DNA of 64,000 bases from Microbacterium paraoxydans (GCF_900105335.1 NZ_LT629770.1:186001-250000); one strand, 5' to 3'; shown: positions 47,498 through 55,893, counted from the stretch's first letter. Numbers and translations: made by a program. The notes: generated by a model from the letters alone, not told the origin.

Positions 47498-48990
47498 GCG
47501 CCCTCGGCGTCGAGGTCGGTACGGTTCGTGCCGTCCGCCCCGTGGGTCCGGGGCGGGAGTTCCTGCTGGACGATGAGCCGGTCGACCTCCACCTCGCCGA
47601 CGGACGCATCGTCGACATCGCGCCGACCGGGGCCCTGCCGGCGCGCGGCGAGGTCATCGAGGCCGACGGTGCCTGGGCGGTGCCCGGGCTCTGGGACAAC
47701 CATGTGCACACCGTGCAGTGGGCTCTCGCGGCGGAGCGCGTCCCTCTGGGGGAAGCGGACTCAGCCGCCGGGGCCGCGAGGTTGATGCGCGATGCGCCCG
47801 TGCTGCCCGACGGACGACGGATCGGCGCGGGGTTCCGGGACGCGCTGTGGCCGGATCGGCCGTCCGTGGCCGCGCTCGATGCCGAGACCGGCGTCGTGCC
47901 CACCTACCTGATCAATGCGGACGTGCACAGCGTCTGGCTGAACTCGGCGGCCCTGGCGCGCGAGGGCTTCCGCGCGGACGACGGTCTGCTCCGCGAGGAG
48001 GACGCGTTCGAGATCTCCCGCCGGCTCAATGCCGTCGACCCTGCCCACAGCGATGAGGCGGTCATCCGTGCGGGGGCGGCGGCCGCGGCACGGGGTGTGA
48101 CCGGTCTGGTCGACTTCGACATGGCGTGGAACGCCGATGCCTGGCCGCGACGGATCCTCGCGGGCTTCGCCGCGCACCGTGTCGAGTTCGCGTTCTACCC
48201 GGCGGATCTCGATCGGGCCATCACCACGGGCCTCCGCACGGGGGAGCGCCTTGCGGTGTCGGATCCGACCGGGCTGGTCGGATCCCTCGTGCGGGTCGGG
48301 TCGTTGAAGGTCATCAGCGACGGCTCGCTCGGCACCCGTACCGCGGCGTGCTCACACTCCTACCCCGGCGACCCCGCGAACTACGGGGTGCTGACGGTGC
48401 CTCCGGAGGAGCTCACGGCGCTGCTGACCACTGCGGCGGGAGCGGGGATCGAGGCCGCCGTGCACGCGATCGGCGATCGCGCTGTGACGGCGGCCCTCGA
48501 CGCCTTCGGCGCTTCCGGTGCCACAGGGTCGATGGAACATGCGCAACTGGTGCGGCACGCCGACCTCACCCGATTCGCCCGGCTCGGGGTGCGCGCGAGC
48601 GTCCAACCCCAGCATGCGGTGGACGACCGCGACCTGGTCGAGCACCACTGGGCGGAGCAGACCGCGATCGGCTACCCGCTCGCCTCGCTGCTGTCGGCGG
48701 GTGCGGAGGTGCGCTTCGGCTCCGATGCGCCGGTCGCGCCGCTCGACCCCTGGCACGCGATCTCCGCGGCGGTGTGGCGGACCGACGACGATCGGGCCGC
48801 CTGGCATCCGGAGGAGCGGGTGACGCTGGAGCAGGCCCTCGAAGCGAGTGTCCGCACGTCGCTCCGCCCCGGTCAGGGCGCAGACATCGTGATCCTCGGA
48901 AGTGATCCTCGCACTGCGGACGCGACGGGGCTCCGGACGATGCCCGTCACCACGACGCTGCTCGGCGGTCGCCTCACGCACGTCGCCTGA
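47494..48990 (+). CDS. Amidohydrolase (YtcJ-like)
   Basis: A 498-residue metal-dependent hydrolase. The small beta sandwich at the N-terminus leads to the metal site GLWDNHVHTVQWALAAERVP, a GSLKVISDGSLGTRTAACSH segment where the metal-bridging residue lies, then AAVHAIGDRAVTAALDAF and HAQLVRHADL, and a final Asp in VRFGSDAPVAPLDPW. This is the amidohydrolase-3 (YtcJ) pattern, though YtcJ proteins are usually nearer 530 residues. The substrate is unknown. Translationally coupled to the PaiB-like gene. Confidence 0.88.
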   Translation: MSALGVEVGTVRAVRPVGPGREFLLDDEPVDLHLADGRIVDIAPTGALPARGEVIEADGAWAVPGLWDNHVHTVQWALAAERVPLGEADSAAGAARLMRDAPVLPDGRRIGAGFRDALWPDRPSVAALDAETGVVPTYLINADVHSVWLNSAALAREGFRADDGLLREEDAFEISRRLNAVDPAHSDEAVIRAGAAAAARGVTGLVDFDMAWNADAWPRRILAGFAAHRVEFAFYPADLDRAITTGLRTGERLAVSDPTGLVGSLVRVGSLKVISDGSLGTRTAACSHSYPGDPANYGVLTVPPEELTALLTTAAGAGIEAAVHAIGDRAVTAALDAFGASGATGSMEHAQLVRHADLTRFARLGVRASVQPQHAVDDRDLVEHHWAEQTAIGYPLASLLSAGAEVRFGSDAPVAPLDPWHAISAAVWRTDDDRAAWHPEERVTLEQALEASVRTSLRPGQGADIVILGSDPRTADATGLRTMPVTTTLLGGRLTHVA

Positions 48991-48997
48991 GGCGCCG

Positions 48998-49048
48998 CGC
49001 ACACGACGAAGGGCGGCCCCGGATCGGAGCCGCCCTTCGTCGTGTGCG
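48998..49048. terminator. Bidirectional terminator between the amidohydrolase and dps
   Basis: A perfect 20-bp stem (48998-49017 with 49029-49048) and an 11-base loop, placed between two convergent genes. It begins 7 bases after one stop and ends 5 bases before the other. Confidence 0.9.
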
Positions 49049-49053
49049 TGGTG

Positions 49054-49539
49054 TCAGGCCGCGATGTGCGACACGAGGAACCAGCGGTCCTTCTCCAGCC
49101 CGCGCTGGATCTCGATCGCCACGTCCTGGCTCGTGAGGTCGACCTCGTCCAGGCCCTCGACGGCTGCCTTGACGTCGACGAGGATCGCGTCGATGTCGGC
49201 GATCACGGCTCGGATCAGTTCGTCCGACTGTGCGAAGCCGGCGGGAACGCCGGTGGCGCCTGCCTTCTCGGCGACGGCGTTCACGCGCGCGTCGATCGGC
49301 AGGCCCAGAGCGACGATGCGCTCGGCCGCGGTGTCGGCGAAGTCACCCGCGTGGGCGACGATCGTGTCGAGCAGCTCGTGCACGCCGACGAAGTTGGCGC
49401 CGCGGACGTGCCAGTGCGCCTGCTTGCCGTTGACGGTCAGCGCCTGGAGGCCGAGGACGACGGGGGAGAGGAACTGCGCCGCACCGGCGGCCACAGTCGG
49501 GTCGATGGCGGTGGTGGAAACGGTCTGGGCCTTGCTCAT
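49054..49539 (-). CDS. dps: Dps-family DNA-protecting ferritin
   Basis: A 161-residue Dps. The ferroxidase residues lie in NGKQAHWHVRGANFVGVHELLD and HAGDFADTAAERIVALG, and the C-terminal helix ELEKDRWFLVSHIAA-like ending (here GLEKDRWFLVSH) is typical. It forms a 12-subunit shell that oxidises and stores iron with peroxide and may coat DNA. The N-terminal Ala/Thr tail is short with a single Lys. RBS AGGAG precedes the ATG at 49539. Confidence 0.94.
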   Translation of the reverse strand: MSKAQTVSTTAIDPTVAAGAAQFLSPVVLGLQALTVNGKQAHWHVRGANFVGVHELLDTIVAHAGDFADTAAERIVALGLPIDARVNAVAEKAGATGVPAGFAQSDELIRAVIADIDAILVDVKAAVEGLDEVDLTSQDVAIEIQRGLEKDRWFLVSHIAA

Positions 49540-49657
49540 CTTCTTGCTCCTCCGAATGAAGTTCTCTGTCTGACGAGTACAACGTTACTCAGGCTCAGGC
49601 ATTCCGCAAGGAAGCTGAGGCTCCACTCACTTCCGCGTGATTCCGGGGGAGTGAGGG

Positions 49658-49663
49658 TAGTCT
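49658..49663 (+). promoter_or_regulatory. -10 element, leaderless start of the gamma carbonic anhydrase gene
   Basis: TAGTCT, spacer CGCCTC, then the ATG at 49670. Confidence 0.55.
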
Positions 49664-49669
49664 CGCCTC

Positions 49670-50206
49670 ATGAGCATCGCTGCCGGAGCCTCCGTCCTCG
49701 CCCTCCCGGATCGCACCCCCGAGCTCGACGACACCGCCTTCGTCGCGGACGGCGCCCGCATCGTCGGCGCGGTGTCCCTCGGAGCCGGTGCCAGCGTCTG
49801 GTACAACGCGGTGCTTCGCGGTGACTCCTCGCCGATCGTCATCGGCGCTGGCAGCAACGTGCAGGACAACGTGTCGGTCCACGTCGACGCCGGGCATCCC
49901 GTCCTCGTCGGGTCACGGGTGTCGATCGGGCACAACGCTGTCGTGCACGGCTGCACGATCGGTGACGGCTCTCTCATCGGGATGGGGGCCGTCATCCTCA
50001 GCGGCGCCGTGATCGGAGAGGGCTGCCTGATCGCCGGCGGTGCCGTCGTGCTCGGTGGGACCGAGGTGCCGCCGGGGTCCCTGGTGGCAGGCGTGCCGGC
50101 GAAGGTGCGCAGATCGCTCTCAGACGACGAACGCGCCTCGCTGCTGGCGAATGCCGCGATCTACCTGGAGCATGCTGCCACGCACACGCAGGCGAGCGAG
50201 GCGTGA
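49670..50206 (+). CDS. Gamma carbonic anhydrase family protein
   Basis: A 178-residue left-handed beta-helix protein. The hexapeptide turns are clear, and the three zinc His lie in NVSVHVDAGHPV, VSIGHNAVVHGCTIGDG (His of SIGHN and VVHG), as in YrdA/Cam-type proteins. A short C-terminal helix (about 150-170) packs on the coil. Carbonic anhydrase activity is likely but not universal in this family. It lies directly upstream of tRNA-Met. Confidence 0.92.
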   Translation: MSIAAGASVLALPDRTPELDDTAFVADGARIVGAVSLGAGASVWYNAVLRGDSSPIVIGAGSNVQDNVSVHVDAGHPVLVGSRVSIGHNAVVHGCTIGDGSLIGMGAVILSGAVIGEGCLIAGGAVVLGGTEVPPGSLVAGVPAKVRRSLSDDERASLLANAAIYLEHAATHTQASEA

Positions 50207-50219
50207 GACCTCGCCCCGC

Positions 50220-50225
50220 TAGGCT
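50220..50225 (+). promoter_or_regulatory. -10 element of tRNA-Met
   Basis: TAGGCT, with the mature tRNA 5' end 10 bases further on (50236). Confidence 0.5.
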
Positions 50226-50235
50226 GGGGCGGTAC

Positions 50236-50309
50236 GGGGCGGTGGCCAAGCTGGTTAAGGCAGTGGGCTCATAACCCAACGATCGTCGGTTCAAGTCCGA
50301 CCCGCCCTA
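50236..50309 (+). tRNA. tRNA-Met (CAT), probably elongator
   Basis: 74-nt cloverleaf with anticodon loop CTCATAA. Acceptor GGGGCGG/CCGCCCT with G1-T72 wobble, T arm GTCGG-TTCAAGT-CCGAC, discriminator A, no encoded CCA. Position 1 is paired, unlike the usual mismatched 1-72 of initiator tRNA, so elongator is more likely even though the anticodon stem has three G-C pairs. A lysidine-modified tRNA-Ile2 cannot be fully excluded. Confidence 0.92.
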
Positions 50310-50361
50310 CCGCTCAAACCTCTCGATCAGCGTAATTCCGCGGATCTAGGAGGCGAATCAC

Positions 50362-50646
50362 GTGCTCATTCCCACGATCCACGTCGCCGCGATCCGCCTC
50401 ATCGTCGTGTCGGCAGTTCCCGAAAGCACCCGCGGTCGCGCCCTGGCAGCGATGGGCAGCGTCACCCAGACCGCCGGTGTCACCGGCACGCCCCTCGCCG
50501 CGCCCCTCGTCGTCGCCGTCGGACCTGCCGGCGCCCTGGCCGTCGCCGGAATCGGCACGCTCCTGGCCGCGGTGCTGACCCTGCTCATGTACAGCACCCG
50601 CCGGGCGCAGGGGAATCATCGACGTGTCGATGTGCGTCGCCGGTAA
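50362..50646 (+). pseudogene. Truncated MFS transporter remnant (C-terminal part)
   Basis: Ninety-four codons that read like the last third of a major-facilitator transporter: a helix (about 3-19), the loop PESTRGRALAAMGSVTQTAG, then two more helices (about 38-80) and a basic tail. The N-terminal nine or so helices are missing. It begins with GTG at 50362 behind a strong AGGAGG, so it may still be translated, and its last 31 bases overlap the convergent adhesin gene. It starts 52 bases after tRNA-Met, a common site for insertions and deletions. Confidence 0.65.
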
Positions 50647-52922
50647 AGGAGCAGGACCAGGCCGAGGGCGACCGTGGCAGCTCCGAGGGCGACGATGATG
50701 GCGAGGAACCCACGGTCGACCCCGGTGCGGGCGAGATCCTCTGCCCCGGAACCGCCGGTGGGGCTGATCGACGGTGACGGCGACGGGGTGGGGGGCGGCG
50801 CTGGATCAGCCGTGTACCGGTTGTCGATCGTCACCACCGTGTCGACCCCTGGGCGGACGGGGAATGGGGCGTCGAAAGGCTCGAGCGCGACGGGGGCGCC
50901 CCCGTCGATGGTGATCGAGGCGGTGGTGGCGACGGTCGTATCGGGTGCGGCGCCGGTCTCGGTTTCGATGACCCTGCACTCGTGGGCTTCCAACACGGTC
51001 GCGTTTCCCGCATCCGCGGTTCCGGCTCCGACGGGGAGAGCGAAGGAGTAGGACGTGTCGGGGGTGCATTGCACCTCCAATCTCGCGTCTCCGGCACGCA
51101 ACGCGACGTCGTCGCTGCCGTTCTTCACAACCAAGAGGTGCCCCGCGGGTTGGAACTCGTTGGTGAAGTCGCAGATCGCATCCGGGTTCTCCGGAGTCAG
51201 GATGACGTCGACGCTGGCACTCTCCGTGTCCACGGTGGCCGCATTCGCGCCGCAGTCGGCGGAGGCGAGACTCCAGGATCCTTCGGCGCTCGGCGCAGGG
51301 AGGAGCTCGACGATGCCGTAATGCGCCGAGGGCTCGACGGTCAACGCGTCAGCGGCCGGACCCTCCCACTCCGCTTCCACGAACTCACCGACCGTCGTCG
51401 TCGTGGCCACCGCCTGGTAGACAGCCGACGTTCCGGGGGTGATCCGTGCGCCCTCCCTCGGCGTGACCACGAATCCTGCGCTGCCCGCCACGGGGGTGGT
51501 CGCCTTACGGATCGTGATCGACCCGCCCGGGGTGTACCGGTTGGTGACGACACAGTCGAAGGTCTCGCCTTCGCCGATCTCGACGGTCCCCGTCCGCTGC
51601 TGCCCGTCGGCGGTGAGGGGAACCTCCGTACCGTTGCACTGCGCGCCCTGCGCTTCCCAGGACCCTGCTCCGGTCGGCGCGGGGAGCGTCTCCGTGACGG
51701 TGTATGTGCCGGGCGTCGAACCGAGCGATTCGGCAACGAGAGCCTGGTCGCCGTCACCGGCGGTGGTGACGGTCGTCTGTCGGTCGGCTCCTGGGGCGGG
51801 AACGTCGATCGCGAACGGGAAGGTGCCCCCGGCGCCCACGGTGAGCTTGGACAGGGTTCCCGGACCGGTGCGGACCCGCTCGTTCGTGAATGTGCACGTG
51901 ACCGTGTCGCCGGCGAGAAGGCGGATCTGCGCGGTCATCTCCGTGATCGTCACCGGTGTCCCTCCCGCGCTGGAGCACACGGGAGGGCCCGTAGGCTGCC
52001 ATCCATCCGTGGGCGCCTCGGTGACTTCCCATGCCGGTTCGCCCGTTCCGACCGCGCCCCGGATGAACGTCTGCGACGCGGGTGAGGAGGCGGACGGGGA
52101 AAGGGTGAAGTCGTTGACGCCGTCTCGGTTCGTGTCCGCATACGACAGGTTGCCGTCGAACCGGAACGTGCCCTGCCCGAGCGAGCTGGGAGCGAGTTGC
52201 TTCCGGACGACGATCGTCCCGGACTCCGGTGGGGGAGAGACCGCGTAGTAGTAGCAGAAGACGTGGGTCTGGTTCTTCGGGAAGGACAGGAACTCGACGT
52301 TGTCTCCGTTGACGGCGTCCTGTGCACACCGCAGCGCCGCATATCCGTGCGTTTCCTGTCGACCGTTCAGAGGCTCCGAGGGCGTGCCGCCCTGTACCCA
52401 AAGCGTCTGCCCGGATCGAACGATCTGCGCCTGTGTGGAGTCGAGCTCGACGGTCACGGCCCCCTCGATGATGCGGCCGGTGTCCGCTCCCTGCGCGTCG
52501 AGTTCCGGCACGCTCGGTTTCGTGACGATAGTGGAGGCGAACGGTTGCGTCACCGTCGAGAGGTTCAGAGTCGCAGCGGACTTCCCCTGGTGGGAGCGGC
52601 CCATGGTGAGACGCCAGTCCGTCAGGGGGGAACAGTTCGGGGATCCTGCCTCCTCATCGGCGACCGTGATGATGCCGTTCGCCGGGTAGGTCGTGTCCGC
52701 GCCGAGATCACGCAGCGACTCCATGAGGTTGTTCCGGGCCTTGTTCGCCATGACGTCGGTGTACTGATCGCAGACCCGGGCGACGTATGTGACGAGCAGC
52801 GGGAGGTCCTTCGCCGGTGGCAGCACGACGGCGGTCGCGCCGATCGGGGCGAGGAGTGTGCCTGTCGCGAGAACCAGGCCGAGACCTGCGGCGAGGAGTC
52901 GTTCGCGCGCGTCGAACCCCAT
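50616..52922 (-). CDS. LAxTG-anchored surface protein with prealbumin-like repeats
   Basis: A 768-residue exported protein. A signal peptide (1-31) precedes a unique N-terminal region (about 32-225) with cysteines at YVARVCDQY, SPNCSPL, ALRCAQ and HVFCYYY. Several SpaA/prealbumin-like beta domains follow (about 226-700), each ending in a CxF/V-TN-type strand (TCTFTNERV, DCVVTNRYT, CDFTNEFQ). A Pro/Ser linker (about 706-722) leads to sorting motif LARTG (730-734), a hydrophobic helix and an Arg-rich tail. LAxTG is the motif of class E sortases. No sortase gene lies nearby. The fold suggests an adhesin or pilus-like role. RBS AAGGGGG precedes the ATG. Confidence 0.85.
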   Translation of the reverse strand: MGFDARERLLAAGLGLVLATGTLLAPIGATAVVLPPAKDLPLLVTYVARVCDQYTDVMANKARNNLMESLRDLGADTTYPANGIITVADEEAGSPNCSPLTDWRLTMGRSHQGKSAATLNLSTVTQPFASTIVTKPSVPELDAQGADTGRIIEGAVTVELDSTQAQIVRSGQTLWVQGGTPSEPLNGRQETHGYAALRCAQDAVNGDNVEFLSFPKNQTHVFCYYYAVSPPPESGTIVVRKQLAPSSLGQGTFRFDGNLSYADTNRDGVNDFTLSPSASSPASQTFIRGAVGTGEPAWEVTEAPTDGWQPTGPPVCSSAGGTPVTITEMTAQIRLLAGDTVTCTFTNERVRTGPGTLSKLTVGAGGTFPFAIDVPAPGADRQTTVTTAGDGDQALVAESLGSTPGTYTVTETLPAPTGAGSWEAQGAQCNGTEVPLTADGQQRTGTVEIGEGETFDCVVTNRYTPGGSITIRKATTPVAGSAGFVVTPREGARITPGTSAVYQAVATTTTVGEFVEAEWEGPAADALTVEPSAHYGIVELLPAPSAEGSWSLASADCGANAATVDTESASVDVILTPENPDAICDFTNEFQPAGHLLVVKNGSDDVALRAGDARLEVQCTPDTSYSFALPVGAGTADAGNATVLEAHECRVIETETGAAPDTTVATTASITIDGGAPVALEPFDAPFPVRPGVDTVVTIDNRYTADPAPPPTPSPSPSISPTGGSGAEDLARTGVDRGFLAIIVALGAATVALGLVLLLYRRRTSTRR

Positions 52923-53159
52923 GGTGTTTCCCCCTTACGTCGCTCACCACCCGGCGGGCAGGTGAAACTCGCATGAGCGTAGACCGTGGGTGGACTCAGC
53001 GACGATGCTCCCGGTCGTGGTATTCCAGCCTTCCGGGATTGAGGGGCAGGTGCGACCAGCCGCCGCGTGATGCGCGCCCTGCCGTAATCGTCGCCACATT
53101 CTCCCGTCTTTCCTCTGGAGGTCTCGACGCCCGTCAGCCTCCGGATCGGAGCAGGAGCC

Positions 53160-53217
53160 ATGTCGACCACGAGTGTGCCGAACGCGGAGACGCGACGTCG
53201 GATCGAGGACGGGGGGG
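53160..53217 (+). other. Likely original 5' end of the DoxX-like gene, ending in a G7 tract
   Basis: ATG 53160 with GGAG eight bases upstream reads MSTTSVPNAETRRRIED and then enters seven consecutive G (53211-53217). Removing one G would continue directly into GGQLALRLAIAAS of the membrane protein; as given, this frame runs on into non-membrane-like sequence. Confidence 0.6.
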
Positions 53218-53673
53218 CAGCTCGCGTTGCGTCTCGCGATCGCGGCGAGTTTCGCCCTCGCGGTCGCCGATCGCTTCGGGGCCCTCGGTGGCCCGGGGGA
53301 AGACGGCGTGTCGTGGGGGGCGTGGACGATCTTCCGTGCGTACACGGCACAGCTCGTCCCTGTCCCCGTCGACCTGGTGGTGGACACGGCGGCCGTGCTG
53401 GCGACGGCTCTGGAGACCGTCCTCGCTCTGCTGCTGGCAGTCGGGCTGTGGACCCGGCTCGCGGCGGGAGTCGCCGCGCTACTCACGGTGACGTTCGGCG
53501 TGACGATGCTCGTCTTCCTCGGGCCGCTTGCGCCGTTCCGATACCCGGTCTTCGTCTTCACGGCCGCCGCGATCCTGCTCGCGGGGCTTAAGCGCTACCG
53601 GTGGAGCATCGATGCGCTGCGAAAGGAGGTGCCGGGAGCGGGGAGAGACAACGATGCCCCCGGCACCAGGTAG
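53173..53673 (+). CDS. DoxX-like membrane protein, N-terminus frame-broken
   Basis: The open frame gives 166 residues with about four hydrophobic segments (near 17-34, 62-88, 92-113, 120-140) and a polar tail, like DoxX-family membrane proteins. QLALRLAIAASFALAVADRF is the expected first helix. The GTG start at 53173 has no RBS, and its first residues (CRTRRRDVGSR) look like out-of-frame sequence. A better start at 53160 is one base out of phase across the G7 tract at 53211. The gene is therefore phase-variable, newly inactivated or affected by a homopolymer sequencing error. Confidence 0.65.
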   Translation: MCRTRRRDVGSRTGGQLALRLAIAASFALAVADRFGALGGPGEDGVSWGAWTIFRAYTAQLVPVPVDLVVDTAAVLATALETVLALLLAVGLWTRLAAGVAALLTVTFGVTMLVFLGPLAPFRYPVFVFTAAAILLAGLKRYRWSIDALRKEVPGAGRDNDAPGTR

Positions 53674-53867
53674 ACGGCGAATGCCTCTACAGACGGACGG
53701 ACGCGTCGGAAGGGGAAGCGATCCGTCACAGGAGAGATGACGAGGTGACCGTTTCATGACGCCGTTTTCCGCAGGATCACGGCATATTGCACGTGCCGCG
53801 AGAAACCCGTGCGGCCGAACCGCGTAACAGAACGCGCCGTTCTGCATCCCTTCCTGGGGACATCACT

Positions 53868-53891
53868 CGCGCGGAAGAAGCCATCCGCGCG
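53868..53891 (+). promoter_or_regulatory. Leader hairpin upstream of the second adhesin gene
   Basis: An 8-bp stem CGCGCGGA/TCCGCGCG (53868-53875 with 53884-53891), 28 bases before the GTG at 53920. The rest of the 246-base gap (53674-53919) shows no gene that I can support. Confidence 0.4.
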
Positions 53892-53919
53892 TGTTCATCG
53901 ATCATCTGGGGAGTCGAAA

Positions 53920-55746
53920 GTGCCAGTCATTCAGCATGCAATCAAATCGGGCGCGCGGGGAACGCGCCTGACGACGGTCGTGGGTGGTCTGCTCGCGATC
54001 TGTCTGGCGGGCCTGGCGGCCGTCATCGCGACGCCGGCTACGGCCCGCGCTGCGGAGGTCGCGGGGATCACCTCGCTGACCATCACCGAACCCACCGACC
54101 AGATCAAGGTCTGGGACCGGATCGCGTTCGAAGCGACCTGGGCAGTGCCGGACACGGCGACCGCGGGGGACACGTTCCGCCTCGCCTTTCCGACGAGCCC
54201 GAGCCTGACCGGGGTGCGCGATTCCTTCGCCCTGACGGCGCCGGACGGCCAGACCGTCGGAAACTGCGAGGTGTCGACCGGTGAGCTCGTGTGCACGCTC
54301 ACGGACTACGTGGACAGCCACACCGACGTCAGCGGCACCCTGCACTTCCGTGCCAGGGCAGACGAGGAGACCGCGCTGACCGAGATCCCGTTCACGACGG
54401 GCGGCGGAACCGTCGTCCCGGTCGACGTCCCCGGCGGGATCGGGCCGGTCCCGGAGTTCCCGGCGCCGACGACCCCGACCAAGTGGGGCGACGTGACGCT
54501 CGACGGTCGGAACATCGCCTGGGGTGTGAACATCCCGTCCTCCGCGCTGGCCGGGGAGACTCCGACGCTCACCGACACGTTCACGGCCGGTCTCGTGCTC
54601 GATCCCGCGTCCGTCACGGTGGCGTACGTGCTCGCGAAGGACTGGGCGGGTGGCAAGTACACCGTGTCGACGGGGCTGCAGTCGGGCAGCGATTTCACCG
54701 TCACGGAGGTCAGCTCCGAGTCGTTCACGGTGACGGTGAACGCGCCGATCGTCGCCGACGCGATCTACGTGCTCCGCTACAAGACGGCTCTGCCCGCCGA
54801 CGTCCGTCCCGGTGATGCGTTCCACAACACCGTGACGGGCTCCCGCTGGGTCACCGAGAGCACACCGGTCATCTACTCCCAGGGCGGGGGCGATGGCGAA
54901 GGGGTGCTCCCGGTCGGCGGGTTCACCGTGACCAAGGAGGTCAGTGGTTCCGGCGCGGCTCTGGTGCCCGACGACCGCGAGTTCCGGGTGGCCTACTCGT
55001 ATCAGCGCGCAGGACAGGCGGTGGAGGGCGAGCTCGCCTTGCGGTCCGGGCAGACCGATGGCCTGGACGATCTGCCGGCGGGAACGGTCGTCACCCTATC
55101 GGAGATCACGCCCGCGGACGTCGACGGCATGACCTGGCAGGCGCCGGTCTTCTCCGGCGCCGATGTGGCGATCATCGATGGCGGCGCTACCGTCACCATC
55201 GCACGGGGCACGACGGTCGCGGTGACGCTCACCAACCCGACGACGGTCACGCCGCCGCCGGTCGGGGGCTTCACGGTGACCAAGAAGGTCACGGGTGCCG
55301 GAGCCTCGCTCGTTCCCGAACACCAGACCTTCACCGTGGAGTACTCGTACGAGCTCGCGGGGCAGCGCGTCGCCGGTGAACTCGCGATCCGTGCCGGCGA
55401 GAGCGAGGGACTCGCGGATCTGCCGGTGGGTACGGTCGTCACGCTTCACGAGAAGGCGCCGAACGCCGTGGATGGCGTCACGTGGAAGAGCCCGCGCTTC
55501 ACCGGCGCAGGAGTCGACGTCGGCGAAGGCGGCGCGACGCTCACGATCTCCGAAGACGCGACGGTCGGGGTGGTCCTTACCAATGGAACCGCCGTCACTC
55601 CTCCGCCCCCTCCGGGTGGTGAGCTCGCCCTGACCGGATCCGAGGGGCCCGCCGGCCCGCTCGCCCTGGGAGCGCTGCTGCTGCTTGCGGGACTGACAGC
55701 GCTCGGCGTCCGCCATCGGATGGCGGGTTCGCGCACCGGTGACTGA
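53920..55746 (+). CDS. LAxTG-anchored surface protein with duplicated DUF5979-like domain
   Basis: A 608-residue exported protein. The signal peptide (about 1-45) ends ATARA-AEV. Residues about 46-325 form two Ig-like folds resembling the SdrG/Cna-type ligand-binding region (SLTITEPTDQIKVWDRIAFE ... YVLRYKTALPADVRPGDAFH). Two 116-residue DUF5979-like repeats follow (333-448 and 449-564), each starting GGFTVTK. The sorting signal is LALTG (569-573) with a hydrophobic helix and basic tail, fitting a class E sortase. GTG 53920 is chosen because GGGGAG lies six bases upstream; the open frame begins at 53809. Likely an adhesin. Confidence 0.85.
   Translation: MPVIQHAIKSGARGTRLTTVVGGLLAICLAGLAAVIATPATARAAEVAGITSLTITEPTDQIKVWDRIAFEATWAVPDTATAGDTFRLAFPTSPSLTGVRDSFALTAPDGQTVGNCEVSTGELVCTLTDYVDSHTDVSGTLHFRARADEETALTEIPFTTGGGTVVPVDVPGGIGPVPEFPAPTTPTKWGDVTLDGRNIAWGVNIPSSALAGETPTLTDTFTAGLVLDPASVTVAYVLAKDWAGGKYTVSTGLQSGSDFTVTEVSSESFTVTVNAPIVADAIYVLRYKTALPADVRPGDAFHNTVTGSRWVTESTPVIYSQGGGDGEGVLPVGGFTVTKEVSGSGAALVPDDREFRVAYSYQRAGQAVEGELALRSGQTDGLDDLPAGTVVTLSEITPADVDGMTWQAPVFSGADVAIIDGGATVTIARGTTVAVTLTNPTTVTPPPVGGFTVTKKVTGAGASLVPEHQTFTVEYSYELAGQRVAGELAIRAGESEGLADLPVGTVVTLHEKAPNAVDGVTWKSPRFTGAGVDVGEGGATLTISEDATVGVVLTNGTAVTPPPPPGGELALTGSEGPAGPLALGALLLLAGLTALGVRHRMAGSRTGD
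54916..55611 (+). repeat. 348-bp internal tandem repeat encoding two DUF5979-like domains
   Basis: Units 54916-55263 and 55264-55611 have equal length and align without gaps at protein level (GGFTVTKEVSGSGAALVP against GGFTVTKKVTGAGASLVP; ELALRSGQTDGLDDLPAGTV against ELAIRAGESEGLADLPVGTV). The DNA has diverged, so the duplication is old. Confidence 0.85.
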
Positions 55747-55766
55747 GGACTAGGAGAGGCCAGGCA

Positions 55767-55808
55767 GATCGATCACGCGACGACTTCTTCGTCGTCGCGT
55801 GATCGATC
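55767..55808 (+). terminator. Terminator after the second adhesin gene
   Basis: A perfect 18-bp stem (55767-55784 with 55791-55808) and loop TTCTTC, 20 bases after the stop codon. Confidence 0.85.
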
Positions 55809-55825
55809 GTGCCGTTCGGCGTCTA

Positions 55826-55878
55826 GTGGTCGTCGAGGACTCTCCCTCGACGACCACGCCGACGCCGCAGCGCGTCGG
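55826..55878 (+). promoter_or_regulatory. Two leader hairpins before the small secreted protein
   Basis: A 13-bp stem (55826-55838 with 55845-55857), then a 7-bp stem (55859-55865 with 55872-55878) ending just before the RBS of the gene at 55894. Together with the terminator at 55767 they fill nearly the whole 147-base gap. They could be an attenuator or stabilise the mRNA. Confidence 0.5.
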
Positions 55879-55893
55879 AGAAAGGCATCTCTC

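Noticed and set aside
50236..50309. Initiator tRNA-fMet
   Set aside because: The 1-72 position can pair as G-T and the D arm is elongator-like; three G-C pairs in the anticodon stem alone are not enough.
53674..53919. Possible gene or riboswitch in the 246-base gap
   Set aside because: Only one 8-bp hairpin near the next start and no recognisable aptamer or plausible coding frame.
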